Below, in pieces: positions 32,260 to 41,989 of a stretch of 64,000 nt of DNA. This DNA comes from Clusia tigrina (Eukaryota; Arthropoda; Insecta; Diptera; Clusiidae): contig OV050031.1 in the NCBI GenBank assembly GCA_920105625.2, positions 6,613,501-6,677,500 on the forward strand. Reading direction: 5' to 3'. The notes beneath the pieces were generated by a model. That model was not told the DNA's origin. It saw only the letters and a list, made by a program, of their open reading frames with translations, and made no database searches. Position 1 is the first letter of the stretch. Each line of letters opens with the position of its first letter. The translations under genes were made by a program, and so were the position numbers.

Positions 32260-33435
32260 TGAGAATTGGTTTTTTATAAATGTCAATTTATCACTTCTCA
32301 AAAACACAACAATTAATTTTACTACATTTAATCTCTTATATTATATATTTTTATATTAATTTACCTCAACAAATATGCAAAAATCCCTGATTTGGGTCGG
32401 AACGGTTCTCAAACGCGATTCTCGTTACTAGTTTGTGTCTTAAGTCTTTCGTTTCTTCGCGTTGACTTAAACGGCTTTTTGCTTGTCAACGGAGATTGAC
32501 TTAAGTGATTATTGCTTATTGCTGCAGACTTGTGAAGAGGCACAACAAAAAGAATACAAATTGTTAAGAAACAGAAAAAAACGACGTAGAAAAAAATGAG
32601 GTGCTGTTGTGTGAAATGAAAGATTCAAGGCACGCACTCCCAAGAACAAATCGACGCAAATTATTTAATTTTTAATGGGTATTTTAATTGAAAATGAAAG
32701 TTGATTCACGAAAATAACAGGGAAAAAATTGCACGATCATCCTGAATGGACTTATTAAAGTGCTTATTAGTTTTTCGTTGTCACTAGTACTCAGTCATGG
32801 TAGTTTTCTATAGCCTGATGGCAAGCAAAGCAATCTACTCAACCAAAACCAGAACTAAATGAGCAAATTCGAATTGTTTCGATTGATGCTCCTCTAATCA
32901 TTATAATTTCGTGTGCTAATCTTTGAGTTGTCCACACATCAGTTACACTTTTTATACTAACTTCCACTTCTGTTTAGAAATTCAACACTCCATAACTTGT
33001 CTCTCTTATACTAGTATGCAATGCAAATTCGTAGACTTTTAAACTCCCTGTTATATCCAGAAGTTTATCTTTCTTCATCCTCCTATAAGCTTGTCCGTGT
33101 TTCTTATACGTTTTGAATAGTTGCCTTCGCTTCGAAGCAACCTCAGTAATAAGAATGTCGCATGAACCCAAATTTACTTGCTCTATGTTAACGGGAACCT
33201 AGTCGAGATTGTTGGGCAGAGCAGTCAACTCACTTTTTTTTTTTACTGTTCTTGTTTGATTTATTTATTTATTTATATACTGGACCTTATAAAATTCTCC
33301 TAATCGCATAATGAATAAATTATCTTAAAAAAAGCGTCATCTAAATCTTAATCTAAAATGAAGTAAGAACACTATGAGTGGTCGATCAACAAAAAACAGA
33401 ACAATTATATTCGAATTGTTGAATGACTGAAAAGA
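32260..33435. other. No gene seen
   Basis: AT-rich DNA. The antisense frame 32974-33171 (65 codons, lysine/arginine-rich) has no domain I recognise. Confidence 0.45.
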
Positions 33436-33439
33436 CTAG

Positions 33440-34030
33440 CGTCAAGACGCAAAGTTCACCTGATATGGGTGTCAGGGCATAGTCGAACGGATGCCACGGC
33501 ATAGTAGGAGGGGCGCCAGTGCATAGTGAGACGGGTGCCAGGGCATAGTGGGCACGTGGGGAACGAAGAGGCAGATGAACTCGCTAGAAAAGGGACAGCC
33601 AGTAACTTTACAGGACCTGAACCATTCTGTGACTTACCTGGGAGCTCCACAAAATACGAGATTAAGAAATGGCTAGGAAAAAAATCACACCAATATTGGA
33701 TGGAAACAAAAGATATTAGGGTAGCTAAAACTTTCATGCATTTTCTCAAGAGAACTAAGGAGATACTGAGCTTGACTCGGTCAGCTATTCGCACTGTCAT
33801 GAGACTTTTGACTGGGCACTATCGAGTAATGAGACACCTATACAACATCAGAATCACCCATCACAAATGAACTCTGTACTGAACTTCTGTCTGAACTGTA
33901 GGTTGTGTAACGAAGAGGAGGAAACAGCTGAACATCTGCTTTGTCACTGTAATGGTCTCATATGGACCCGACTTCGTCACTTATGTTACCATTTCCTATA
34001 ACGATCAGATATTGCGAACAAATCCGGACA
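33440..34030 (+). mobile_element. LINE RNase H to C-terminal tail, I/Loa-type
   Basis: Reads WVSGHS/VPGHS, GHVGNEEADELARKG (RNase H motif with the active-site aspartate region, about 33549-33590), GPEPFCDL, then LTGHYRVMRHL (about 33811-33843). After a frame change near 33850 comes C-RL-C-NEEEETAE-H-LLCH-C (about 33899-33952). The domain order matches the LINE at 3517. A local quadruplication at 33467-33554 disrupts the RNase H part. Dead copy. Confidence 0.8.
33467..33554 (+). repeat. 22-bp quadruplication inside an RNase H motif
   Basis: Four units starting at 33467, 33489, 33511 and 33533, based on GGGTGCCAGGGCATAGTGAG. Each encodes a version of the V-P-G-H-S box of the LINE RNase H domain (VSGHS, MPRHS, APVHS, VPGHS). 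22 is not divisible by 3, so each step shifts the frame. Confidence 0.85.
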
Positions 34031-34929
34031 AATAAGGAAAACTCTGAATTCGTAATGAGTACTAGACTTGGGGAGTATTTGTAGAAATTGAGCGTGTCAC
34101 AATAGGTCTATTTGGCCCAGTGACTTGGTTACCATGTCTCGCTCTGATTACAATCTAAAATCTACAATTGTACAATGTTAATTTAACCTTCAGTTAGTCA
34201 ACTAATTAACTAGACTTAACTTCAATAAAATGACAGCAATCAGACATGATTTAAATTGGCAACAGTTGCTGAATACATTTAGAGTTCCACCCAAATTGTG
34301 AAGTCATACAGTTGGTCCATAAATTCATCACACATGCAATTAGTTGAAAAGGTAATTTTTGAATTGCTCTTATTGAACTATTCCTCGCAGTTATGCAGAA
34401 AGTTTCGTACCTCATGCACGAAAAACTGACGATGAGAAATATAAGTGAAGAACTGGAAAAACTGGACAAGTTGGTCACAATGCCAAGAATGTGTACATTG
34501 AAGATATCTAAACAAATATGGAGGTTCCCGAAAGTAAGTAATACGTTTACTCCTAATACTTTGAACTAACTGATAGTTACATACCAATAAGCAGGTGTGT
34601 TGTCATAGCGTCCCATATCGCAGTATACTCGTATATGCAAAGTTTGTTCCAAGGATGTCTTACATATCGTGACATTCTCCATCAATATCTTAGGGTATAA
34701 AAACTATGCACAGATCTAGGTCAAGGTTGAAAACAAACCAGCCAAAAAGGCCATGTGAAAATCCTGTTGCTAAGCATCGATTGGTTTCATATCGCGACAC
34801 CAAGACCCGTGCATTATGAATGTGACCTTAATGATGTTTTGTCCACTTTAGGAAATTGATCTGGGAGAAAAATACTATGTAAAGGAACAATATCTTTATA
34901 ACTGAGGAACAGCATCATAATTTCCTACC
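34031..34929. other. No gene seen
   Basis: AT-rich DNA. The first part may be the 3' UTR of the preceding LINE. Antisense frames at 34251-34587 have no recognisable domain. Confidence 0.45.
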
Positions 34930-35161
34930 CTTCATGTATGTTTTTTTGGTTTAGGATAATCCAACGAAAACCCTGAAATTTCCATTTTTTGGCCAAATTG
35001 ATTTTCTTAACTCACTGTAAACAAAGCAAATAGCACTTGTACATCAACACGTTCTGAGTACGTTTATGCTAAAAAATGTCAAACTTTATTATGGTGCTGC
35101 CAGATTTTAGCTATTGACATTAGTGTTGCCAGTTCCCTAAATACAAATAGTACCCCTCGTA
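34930..35161 (-). mobile_element. 5' end of a second mariner-type transposon
   Basis: On the minus strand the segment begins TACGAGGGGTACTATTTG at 35161, a mariner-like terminal repeat next to a TA. It continues GGCAACACTAATGTCA and CTGGCAGCACCATAATAAAG, then reaches an ATG preceded by CCAAAAA (near 34988) that opens only a dozen or so codons. The transposase body is missing. Assignment rests on the terminal sequence and layout. Confidence 0.45.
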
Positions 35162-35440
35162 TTTTCACCAGGGACGCCCCAAGTGGGTATTTAGCACAAT
35201 AAATTTTGGGCTTACAATGACAAAGCTATGCTTCGTCCCCTGTTTAAAATAAAGGATACTTCTTTGCAGTACAGTGTTGGTATCTGTCAAACTTTGGATC
35301 CCTCAACTGATGGCTTTGTTTGCATTTGTGATATTTTGTGAAATCTATCAGAATAAAGCTGGATCCTAAAACTAATCTAAAACCGAATCTATCAGAAAGG
35401 CCGGATGCCAAATCAAGATTAATTTCATATGAGTTCTACT
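35162..35440. other. No gene seen
   Basis: Mixed AT-rich DNA between the mariner end and a minisatellite. Confidence 0.45.
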
Positions 35441-35600
35441 TGAGATATACTTCAATGTCCTTAGATATACTTAAATGTCCTTAGATATACTTCAATGTCC
35501 TTAGATATACTTCAATGTCCTTAGTTATACTTCAATGTCCTTAGATATACTTCAATGTCCTTAGTTATACTTCAATGTCCTTAGATATACTTCAATGTCA
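35441..35600 (+). repeat. 8 x 20-bp minisatellite
   Basis: Eight exact-length units of TTAGATATACTTCAATGTCC with few substitutions. Units 5 and 7 share the variant TTAGTTATAC, alternating with the standard unit at positions 6 and 8. Confidence 0.97.
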
Positions 35601-37600
35601 ATGCACGGGATGTTGTCCACTGCCATACGCGGCCTGTGGTGTCTTCTGCGATCAGAGTCACAGGATGCACTACTCCAACCTCGATACAAAGTGTACCAAT
35701 TCAACAGTAGCATCGTTTCACAGTGCTTCATTGTCCAGCAATTGTTGCAATTTTGTTCTTTGTCATCAATTCAGCCCCGATTAATATCCTTATTGCGCCA
35801 AATTGTCAAACCTTCAGGAAAAACATGACGAGAGCAATCAATTTGGTCTCAAGCAAGGAGGTAAAAAAATTCCTGGGGTCTGAAATCTTTCTTCCCCTTA
35901 ACATAAATAAAATCGAAAGTTTTTCTGTTTTTCTGTAAGAGGAAATTCCATTCTAAATGCTTTCACTATGTTGAAATGTGAGCGCATTTCATGTCAAACG
36001 AATACGCTTTCCCTTTGTCCACAAAGGTGTGCTCTGCCAGATGCGACGACAGTACCTGGAAGTGCACTTAAGTAATTAATTCTCATGTTCAGGTGATTGC
36101 ATTATTCTCTTCAAACCACAGAAAGTAATTAAAGCTGTAATAGTGCACCATTGACGAGCGGAGGGACAAATGATCGCTTATTAATCTTTCACATACAGCT
36201 TCGCTCAAGTGACTTTCTCCAAAAATGCAGATTTATGTCCAACACACCATAACGCAGCGCAGCGAAACGCAGAGCGAAGAGACCTATAATCGCTCATACT
36301 TCTTTTTACATGCATTTTGTCACTTAATTTTGGACAGTTTCCCTTCATGCGACGCAAAACAAATTGAAGTGAAACTGAGAAAACCCAACAAGACACACAC
36401 ATGCTCACGAGCACATGCACGCGAGCACAATCACTGACCGATCAAGTGATTAATCATTGCCGAAGCAGTGACAACAGCGGCAGATAGCGGCCACAAACAA
36501 CTAACATCACTGATAAAGCGCATGCGCGAATTCGCGCAAATGTTGCAAAGCCCGCCGCACTCACCCGCAACTGCAGCGCTCACGGAGGAATAAATGAGTT
36601 GTCGAGGTTTGTAAGAGCGACGCAATCGTAATCGAAACCAGCTGAAAATGGGGATTCTAGTTGCCAGGAACTGTTTGTTATTTTTGTGGTCGGTTTTGTT
36701 GGTGTTTTAGCTAAAGTTAGTAATGCACACAAGAGGAAAAATTCAGCCTCTTCAGGCAGCAATACGGAGACGGAGTTTTTTCAATTGACCCGATTTTGCC
36801 AATTGACAAAACTTCCACAAAAATTGTGGCCATGAAGAGGGTGAGCTTAGCCCTCTTCCTCTGCTCAATCCCCAGCATAACTGTAGATGAGTTGCTTGCG
36901 TAACACTGGTTGTTTATGCCTTCGCTGATCATGGTTGTTCTGTGACTCACTACGTCTGCGCTCCATTTCAGACGGCAATCGATGCCGTAGCAAGCGAACA
37001 GAAACGCCAGAAAGCAAACGACCAGACCACAATTTAATCAGAACCACGTTCGAATTTTAATAGGGCGGCATTTTTACTCGAGACCACCGACATTAGCAGG
37101 TCTAATGAACTCTGCTGCTTAGACTCATCAATATAAATTTTATTGATTTTCATTAAGTTATTAGACCATTTAGCAATGCGGGCCTCCATTCGAGCGTATT
37201 CCACGGCCACTTCGTTCTGTGGCAGCTCATTCAGAGGAAATTGTACATTTGCCAGAGATTAGGTACGCATTTTTATTAGTTCTCATTTACAATGGTTTTA
37301 ATTAATGCTGCTAAACGGTTCGGCTACAAATGCAGCCCTTATTCAAGTTTAGCCGGTTTCCGTTAGAGAAGAAGCACACGCTTCTATTAAAAGTCGTTGG
37401 AATACCTCCTCTGATACGATAATAAATATATCTACACATCTATCCATATGGACTGGGTATGGAGGAAGCTCCCTGCTAACTCTTCTTTGGCAAAATCTGG
37501 TCCACATTTAATGTGAACCTGTGATGGCAGAATATGTGGCTGAGTGTTGTACTTGCTTTCCTATAATAATATCTTTAAAATTATAAATGAATATGAAACA
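35601..37600. other. Single-copy-looking block (mainly 36000-37080)
   Basis: 36000-37080 has balanced composition with CGC-rich stretches (36500-36580) and no transposon signature. The frames of about 60-77 codons overlap on both strands and carry no domain. 37080-37600 is AT-richer with nothing recognised. Possible regulatory DNA. Confidence 0.4.
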
Positions 37601-37602
37601 GG

Positions 37603-37712
37603 GTAGCTTTAGACATTGGGGGAAATTGTGTAATAGATGAACTGGCCAGAGCTGAAAGAGTATACCCGATGAAGGTTGTTAAGAGTGGGAATTCTTTTAT
37701 TCCACCTTACTT
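37603..37712 (+). mobile_element. LINE RNase H fragment (left half of a split LINE)
   Basis: Plus strand reads ALDIGGNCVIDELARAERVYP, matching the ITGN..ADELAR part of the RNase H domain as seen at 53331 (IEGNCMTDELTRE) and 33549. Its natural continuation (LTGHC block and Cys/His tail) appears at 39887-40240, beyond an errantivirus 3' end in the opposite orientation. Confidence 0.6.
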
Positions 37713-37751
37713 TTGCTGGGTGCTGATGGTTACACCAGACCCTTGTTTTGT

Positions 37752-37908
37752 GGTTATAAAATAGCCTAGGTGCAAAACCAAGACTAATATTGAATGAAGA
37801 TACTGGTGCTTATAACCAGATCTTTGATATTTGTGTGGAAAGTAGCCTAGGTACAAAACCAAGACTATTGTTGAGTGAAGGTACTAGTGCATATAACCAG
37901 TCCTCCGG
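37752..37908 (+). repeat. Two 81-bp direct repeats
   Basis: AGCCTAGGTGCAAAACCAAG, TTGAATGAAGATACTGGTGC and TATAACCAG recur with 81-bp spacing (CCTAGG at 37765 and 37846). They lie directly outside the LTR that starts at 37909. A weaker third copy may begin at about 37715. Confidence 0.8.
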
Positions 37909-38198
37909 AATGACCAATTCAATAAAACACTCGTTGATAGGTTTCAAAGAACTGATACATATTTAATAATTTCACTTAATTTATACTACTACAATTGAAC
38001 CATTATTGCTTACTTAGATATTTTACATATAAAATAAAACATAAACAAGTAATAAAAAGGTAATGCAAAAAAACTACAATTAATGTGCACAAAGTGCTGA
38101 TGCACGTGAAAATTCGGTGTCAGCGATTTGCGCTGTCGTTGGCCGCAGTCAAGGGCGTGCATTGCAGCGGTTGTTGACTTCGCTTAGAATTCAACATT
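37909..38198 (-). mobile_element. Errantivirus-type 3' LTR, 290 bp
   Basis: The two ends are an imperfect inverted repeat (AATGACCAATTC at 37909-37920; GAATTCAACATT at 38187-38198, i.e. AATG-nnn-AATTC from each side). On the minus strand it is preceded by a polypurine tract GAGGGGGAG (plus-strand 38199-38207) and by the env frame, whose stop lies inside the first bases of the LTR, as is usual in gypsy-type errantiviruses. A TATA-like AGTATAAATTAAG is present on the minus strand (about 37980-37990). The 5' LTR was not found. Confidence 0.75.
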
Positions 38199-39782
38199 CT
38201 CCCCCTCGTTGAACAGCGGTTCAACATTTACAGTAAAAGTTGGCTGTTCGCCGGGTGTCGACAGAATTTGTGATTCACTGATATTCAGTCTCCTTCGTGG
38301 TGCTGGTTTCGGTTTCCTTGTTTTGTGTGTTCGCCATGCGATTACAATTGTAATTATAACGATTCCAAGGACGCAAAGATAACTGACGGTATAATGATGA
38401 ATATGATGGTAGCTTATGTCATTGGGTTTAAGTTCTGCCAACTGATTCTGCAATCGCGTTGTTTCTCCCAAGTTGGATATGAAATGTGTTGGCTTATTTG
38501 ATAAAGGCGTTAGATGCTTCAGCAAAATAGATTCTGGTAGGCTCGCAAGTCGTGTATAAGCCATTTTACGCGTACTTTCGTAGCTTTTGTGGCCTTGAAT
38601 AAGTATTTGGCCTTCCTTGATAAAGCAGGTGTCATCAAGCTCCAAGAGTCCGCCGCCGTCTAATGATAGTTGTGAGATGTTGTTGTCACATATCACGTTG
38701 ATTGAGGACATCTTGTTCACCCCATAAATCCACTGGTTTCCGTTCTGCAACTGATACCAAACGGAATGCGAACCAGCTCGGTGGAGATGACAGCTCTCGG
38801 ATACTGCTACATGATTAAATATATCCATTTCACATCTTCCGAATTCAGCGCCTGATTTATAAATGGGATGACGATGGTGGCATAGATAGTTGGTTCGTTC
38901 CACCTTCATACAAGCGGACAACTCATCATTGAATGGATAATATTGATCCCTGTGAAGGCTTATAGCCAAGATTTTCATAACAGGTTCGATGAGAATTAGA
39001 GTTGAATTTATGGATGTAGGAATTGAAGTTAATTTGTACAGGTCGTACTTCTTAGTATCCACTAGTTGCAATCGGAGCCGAAAGAGCACATAGTTTTTGT
39101 GAATGGTGCTTTCGCTTTCCATTGTCTTGTAGTATTCCAGAATATTGCCTTGAGCTAGTGGTAACCGAAGACCTTCGTGTAGATGTGTCTTGATCGTTGC
39201 TAGTTCCTGCCGAAGTTGTGGAGGCGACACCAGTAATGCATTTATCTTGCCATGATGTGTGTCAGTAATACTCTCAATTATGGCCATCTGCATTTGTTGA
39301 AATCCTTGCATGGTTATATCTAGTTCCATAGCTAGCGCATAGTATAGCTTGGAGAGCTCTTCCCGATGGAGTTGTTCGGTGATATTATTAAATTGAGCAA
39401 CCACAGTTTGCAGTTGTGCTTGGAAATCACGGAAACCCTTTCCGACTGCTATTTGGTCCTTTTTCAGAACATTTAGTGTGGAATCGATAATGGATGTCTG
39501 ATTTTTCAATAGTTTCACCACGTGGTTCTCGTTTCTATATATTCCATCGATGATGTTTGACATGTCGGCTGCATATTTTGAGTCTAATACTCCAAAAAGA
39601 CTATTAGCAACATTGCCGATAAGATCCAAGGCGCCTCTTTTCTGCCGGCTGTTTGTTGGTGCCGACAGAAGATTGTTTTCTTTGCTTATGTCCCTCAGCC
39701 TGTGGTTGTGTAATAAACCAATTCGCTGACAAGATTCTCTTTGGAGTAGCTGGCCACAAAGTTTGTCTACCATGAACGTCAT
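38184..39782 (-). CDS. env: Errantivirus envelope (Env) protein, N-terminus disrupted
   Basis: An uninterrupted frame of 532 codons, the longest in the window. It belongs to the insect errantivirus Env / baculovirus F-like family, a membrane fusion glycoprotein of gypsy-type endogenous retroviruses. Residues 46-49 are RQKR, a furin-type cleavage site, followed at once by a glycine- and alanine-containing hydrophobic fusion peptide (about 50-67). Next come a helical, heptad-like region (about 75-150), cysteines in the ectodomain, a transmembrane segment at about 466-483 and a basic cytoplasmic tail of 49 residues. Only 45 residues precede the cleavage site and they lack a signal peptide, so the first subunit is short or truncated; a hydrophobic leader lies upstream in another frame. 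No pol or gag is adjacent. Endogenous, partial copy. Confidence 0.85.
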   Translation of the reverse strand: MTFMVDKLCGQLLQRESCQRIGLLHNHRLRDISKENNLLSAPTNSRQKRGALDLIGNVANSLFGVLDSKYAADMSNIIDGIYRNENHVVKLLKNQTSIIDSTLNVLKKDQIAVGKGFRDFQAQLQTVVAQFNNITEQLHREELSKLYYALAMELDITMQGFQQMQMAIIESITDTHHGKINALLVSPPQLRQELATIKTHLHEGLRLPLAQGNILEYYKTMESESTIHKNYVLFRLRLQLVDTKKYDLYKLTSIPTSINSTLILIEPVMKILAISLHRDQYYPFNDELSACMKVERTNYLCHHRHPIYKSGAEFGRCEMDIFNHVAVSESCHLHRAGSHSVWYQLQNGNQWIYGVNKMSSINVICDNNISQLSLDGGGLLELDDTCFIKEGQILIQGHKSYESTRKMAYTRLASLPESILLKHLTPLSNKPTHFISNLGETTRLQNQLAELKPNDISYHHIHHYTVSYLCVLGIVIITIVIAWRTHKTRKPKPAPRRRLNISESQILSTPGEQPTFTVNVEPLFNEGENVEF

Positions 39783-39885
39783 ATTCTGCTAAATGGCTAT
39801 AAGAGCCGATTTGCAACACTGCAAGGCAAATGTTGCATAAAACCATTCCAAGCAGGTCTGTGGAACTGATACTACTAAACAAACC
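39783..39885 (-). pseudogene. Out-of-frame remnant of the Env leader
   Basis: A minus-strand frame starting at 39882 begins with a short polar part and then a hydrophobic run (MVLCNICLAVLQIG) resembling a signal peptide. It is offset by one reading frame from the long env frame and overlaps its first codons. This looks like a frameshift between leader and body, or the product of a missing splice. Upstream sequence switches to LINE at about 39887. Confidence 0.55.
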
Positions 39886-39886
39886 A

Positions 39887-40240
39887 ATTTAGTGGAATAT
39901 TAGCAGGCATCGTAACCGGACTCTGCCTCATTACAACATATCGACTTGGACTCCCTCAAATAGCCATATGTAGAAATAGCCACCGGTAAATGAGGAGGAA
40001 GAAGAAAATGTGGACTATCTTTTATGCAAATGTCCTACGCTGGTAAAGAGGAACACCCACCACTTAGGAAAGTACTTATTTAGCCACCTTTCGGAGCTGG
40101 AGGGGAGATCAACAAGTATACTTATATTTTCCAGAGCCAGTAAATGCTACGTTGAAGCTGGAAGTTCAGAAGATCTCCTCGTGGTAGTACAATAGGGCCT
40201 AAGTGATGTATCTTTGGATAGCCACATTAGCAATCCAACC
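39887..40240 (+). mobile_element. LINE C-terminal block (right half of a split LINE)
   Basis: Plus strand reads ILAGIVTGLCLITTYRLGL (about 39898-39955), then, in another frame, an acidic EEEENVDYLLCKCPTL segment and KRNTHHLGKYLFSHLSEL, closing at 40195. This is the LTGHC block plus Cys/His tail; the usual histidine is tyrosine here (DYLLC). It continues the RNase H piece at 37603-37712. Confidence 0.65.
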
Positions 40241-41405
40241 AACTAACGAACATAAGAGATACGAAAAGATTTGTGATTACACATTCTGACTTTAAAAACA
40301 ATCGTATAAAGGAAAAGTCGATCGAAAGTCTTTGCGAAGATTCTGTCATATGTAGGAGGAGAACCCTATTCCTTACCTAACCTCTGTTAGGAATAGGACA
40401 CTCTGTCCTTCGTATAAAGCACAACATTTTTAATGTTATAAAAATTACTTCAATGTAATATGCACAATAACTGCAGCAGACATCTAGGAATTCTATATCA
40501 GGGCCAAAGAGCTGCAGAGAAAAAAATAACCTTGGTATGGAACATTTTGTTCACTGTGTCTTACCTCTATCTACTTACAATGGGTCTCCTCTCTCTGAAT
40601 TGCCCATATATGGCCTGACTAGAAGTACCTCTTTTTAAAAAGTCCTATTTACTTTGTCCTGCACCTTGTATAGTCTAACCTAATTCCAGAGCTGGTAAAA
40701 GTAAATAAATTATTTTAGTATACATGATTAAATATGTTTAAACATAAAATGATGACTTCTGAATTCAAATCGTATCTAGAATATTCGATTGAGCTGATGT
40801 TGTAGATCGTAGTCTCTCAAATTCTTTATTAATAACAACAAAACAACTGATATAAATAGTTTCTTTCTCTATAAGTATAAGTAAAACCGATGAGCCATGA
40901 TGATGTTCTTTTGGGGCTAATGCACCGAAATATGAAAACTGTTGGAATGTTCTGGAAAGTACCTGAAATGGATTACAAATAACGTGCGGGTCAACCAAAC
41001 TTACAGTTGTGAATTGAAAGATGCAGGGAGATACGATAAGATAAACATTTATGTAACTCTTCTCAGTCAAATTAAGAGAAGTAGTTTTAGATGGTGTCTA
41101 TCAATTCCTGCTGGAGTTGTGTCTATCCGGAGATGTTGGTATCTAGCAGCCATATTCTCAATTGAAGACCTTCCGGATCATATATTAAGAACTTGCTTAG
41201 TATGTCCAAATACATCCAATATCACAACAGTTAATTTCTAACGAAAAGAGACCACTCCATTACTCTATATAGTCAATTTGGAATTGACAATTATATTCCA
41301 CAAGAACATTGACGAAAGATTCTGAGGGTTAAAACAATAAGAGTATTAAAAGTGGCCGCCGTTCTGGAAATTTTATTTTCGACTCATTTTTCTATTGATA
41401 TTGTC
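40241..41405. other. No gene seen; one solo mariner-like end
   Basis: AT-rich. At 40634-40672 AAAAGTCCTATTTACTTTGTCCTGCACC (read in two parts: GTCCTATTTACTTTG and TCCTGCACC) matches the right terminal repeat of the mariner-like element at 54775-55078, but no partner end was found. Frames at 40765-41241 overlap antisense and carry no domain. Confidence 0.4.
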
Positions 41406-41409
41406 CACA

Positions 41410-41795
41410 TGTCAACAACCTTATAGCTGTCTGCACGGGTCATTGGATTATCGGCACACACGCTGAAAAAATGGTCATTCCGTTCAATGCTCATTGTAGT
41501 AACTGTAAAGATCCTCAGGAGAAAGAAACAGTCGTACACATTATTTGTGATTGCCCAGCCTTCAGTCGCTTGAGACTCAAATATCTCGGAAGTCCTTTTC
41601 TGGAGAGTCTAGGGCATTGCTCTAGCTTAGAACTTTGAGACCTATCCATTTTTCTGAACAACTCCGGTTGGTTGAATATGTACAAAAGTAATTACAATTT
41701 TCTTTGATATCGCGAGGACATGGCAACAGAACGACATTATTGCTAACTGAGGCGACCCGAGGTCGTCAGCCATTTTACCTACGTACGTGTACACT
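41410..41795 (+). mobile_element. LINE C-terminal tail and 3' UTR
   Basis: An open stretch at 41429-41638 reads VCTGHWIIGTHAEKM, then C-SN-C-KDPQEKETVV-H-IICD-C and PAFSRLRLKYLGSPFLESLG. This is the end of an I/Loa-type LINE protein with an intact Cys/His cluster. The 3' UTR shares TCGCGAGGACATGGCA and CAGCCATTTTACC with the copies at 15403-15625 and 4143-4222 (inverted). Confidence 0.75.
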
Positions 41796-41799
41796 TCTT

Positions 41800-41985
41800 A
41801 GGCTCACCATTCTTCACTACCTTAACCGAACTATCCCCCCCATAGCTAGTTTCATTTCGGAATCACTGTGGTTCCCAAAACTCTAGACGGGGGAGTCGCG
41901 TCGTCTTAGTGTGCTATCACAATGAGCCATTATATGTGCTTATGTGTGCTTTTTGCTTAGAAGACTGCCACTCCTACCTACCTAT
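41800..41985 (+). mobile_element. LINE 3' tail with (CTAC)n end
   Basis: The last 70 bp (CAATGAGCCATTATATGTGC, TTATGTGTGC, CTGCCACTCCTACCTACC) match the 3' ends at 52460-52548 and 58985-59065. The upstream part is not clearly assigned and could belong to the same insertion. Confidence 0.6.
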
Positions 41986-41989
41986 CTAA

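Noticed and set aside
35441..35600. CRISPR-like array
   Set aside because: The 20-bp units are contiguous with no spacers, and the genome is eukaryotic. The same applies to the 22-bp repeats at 33467 and the 76-bp repeats at 14244.
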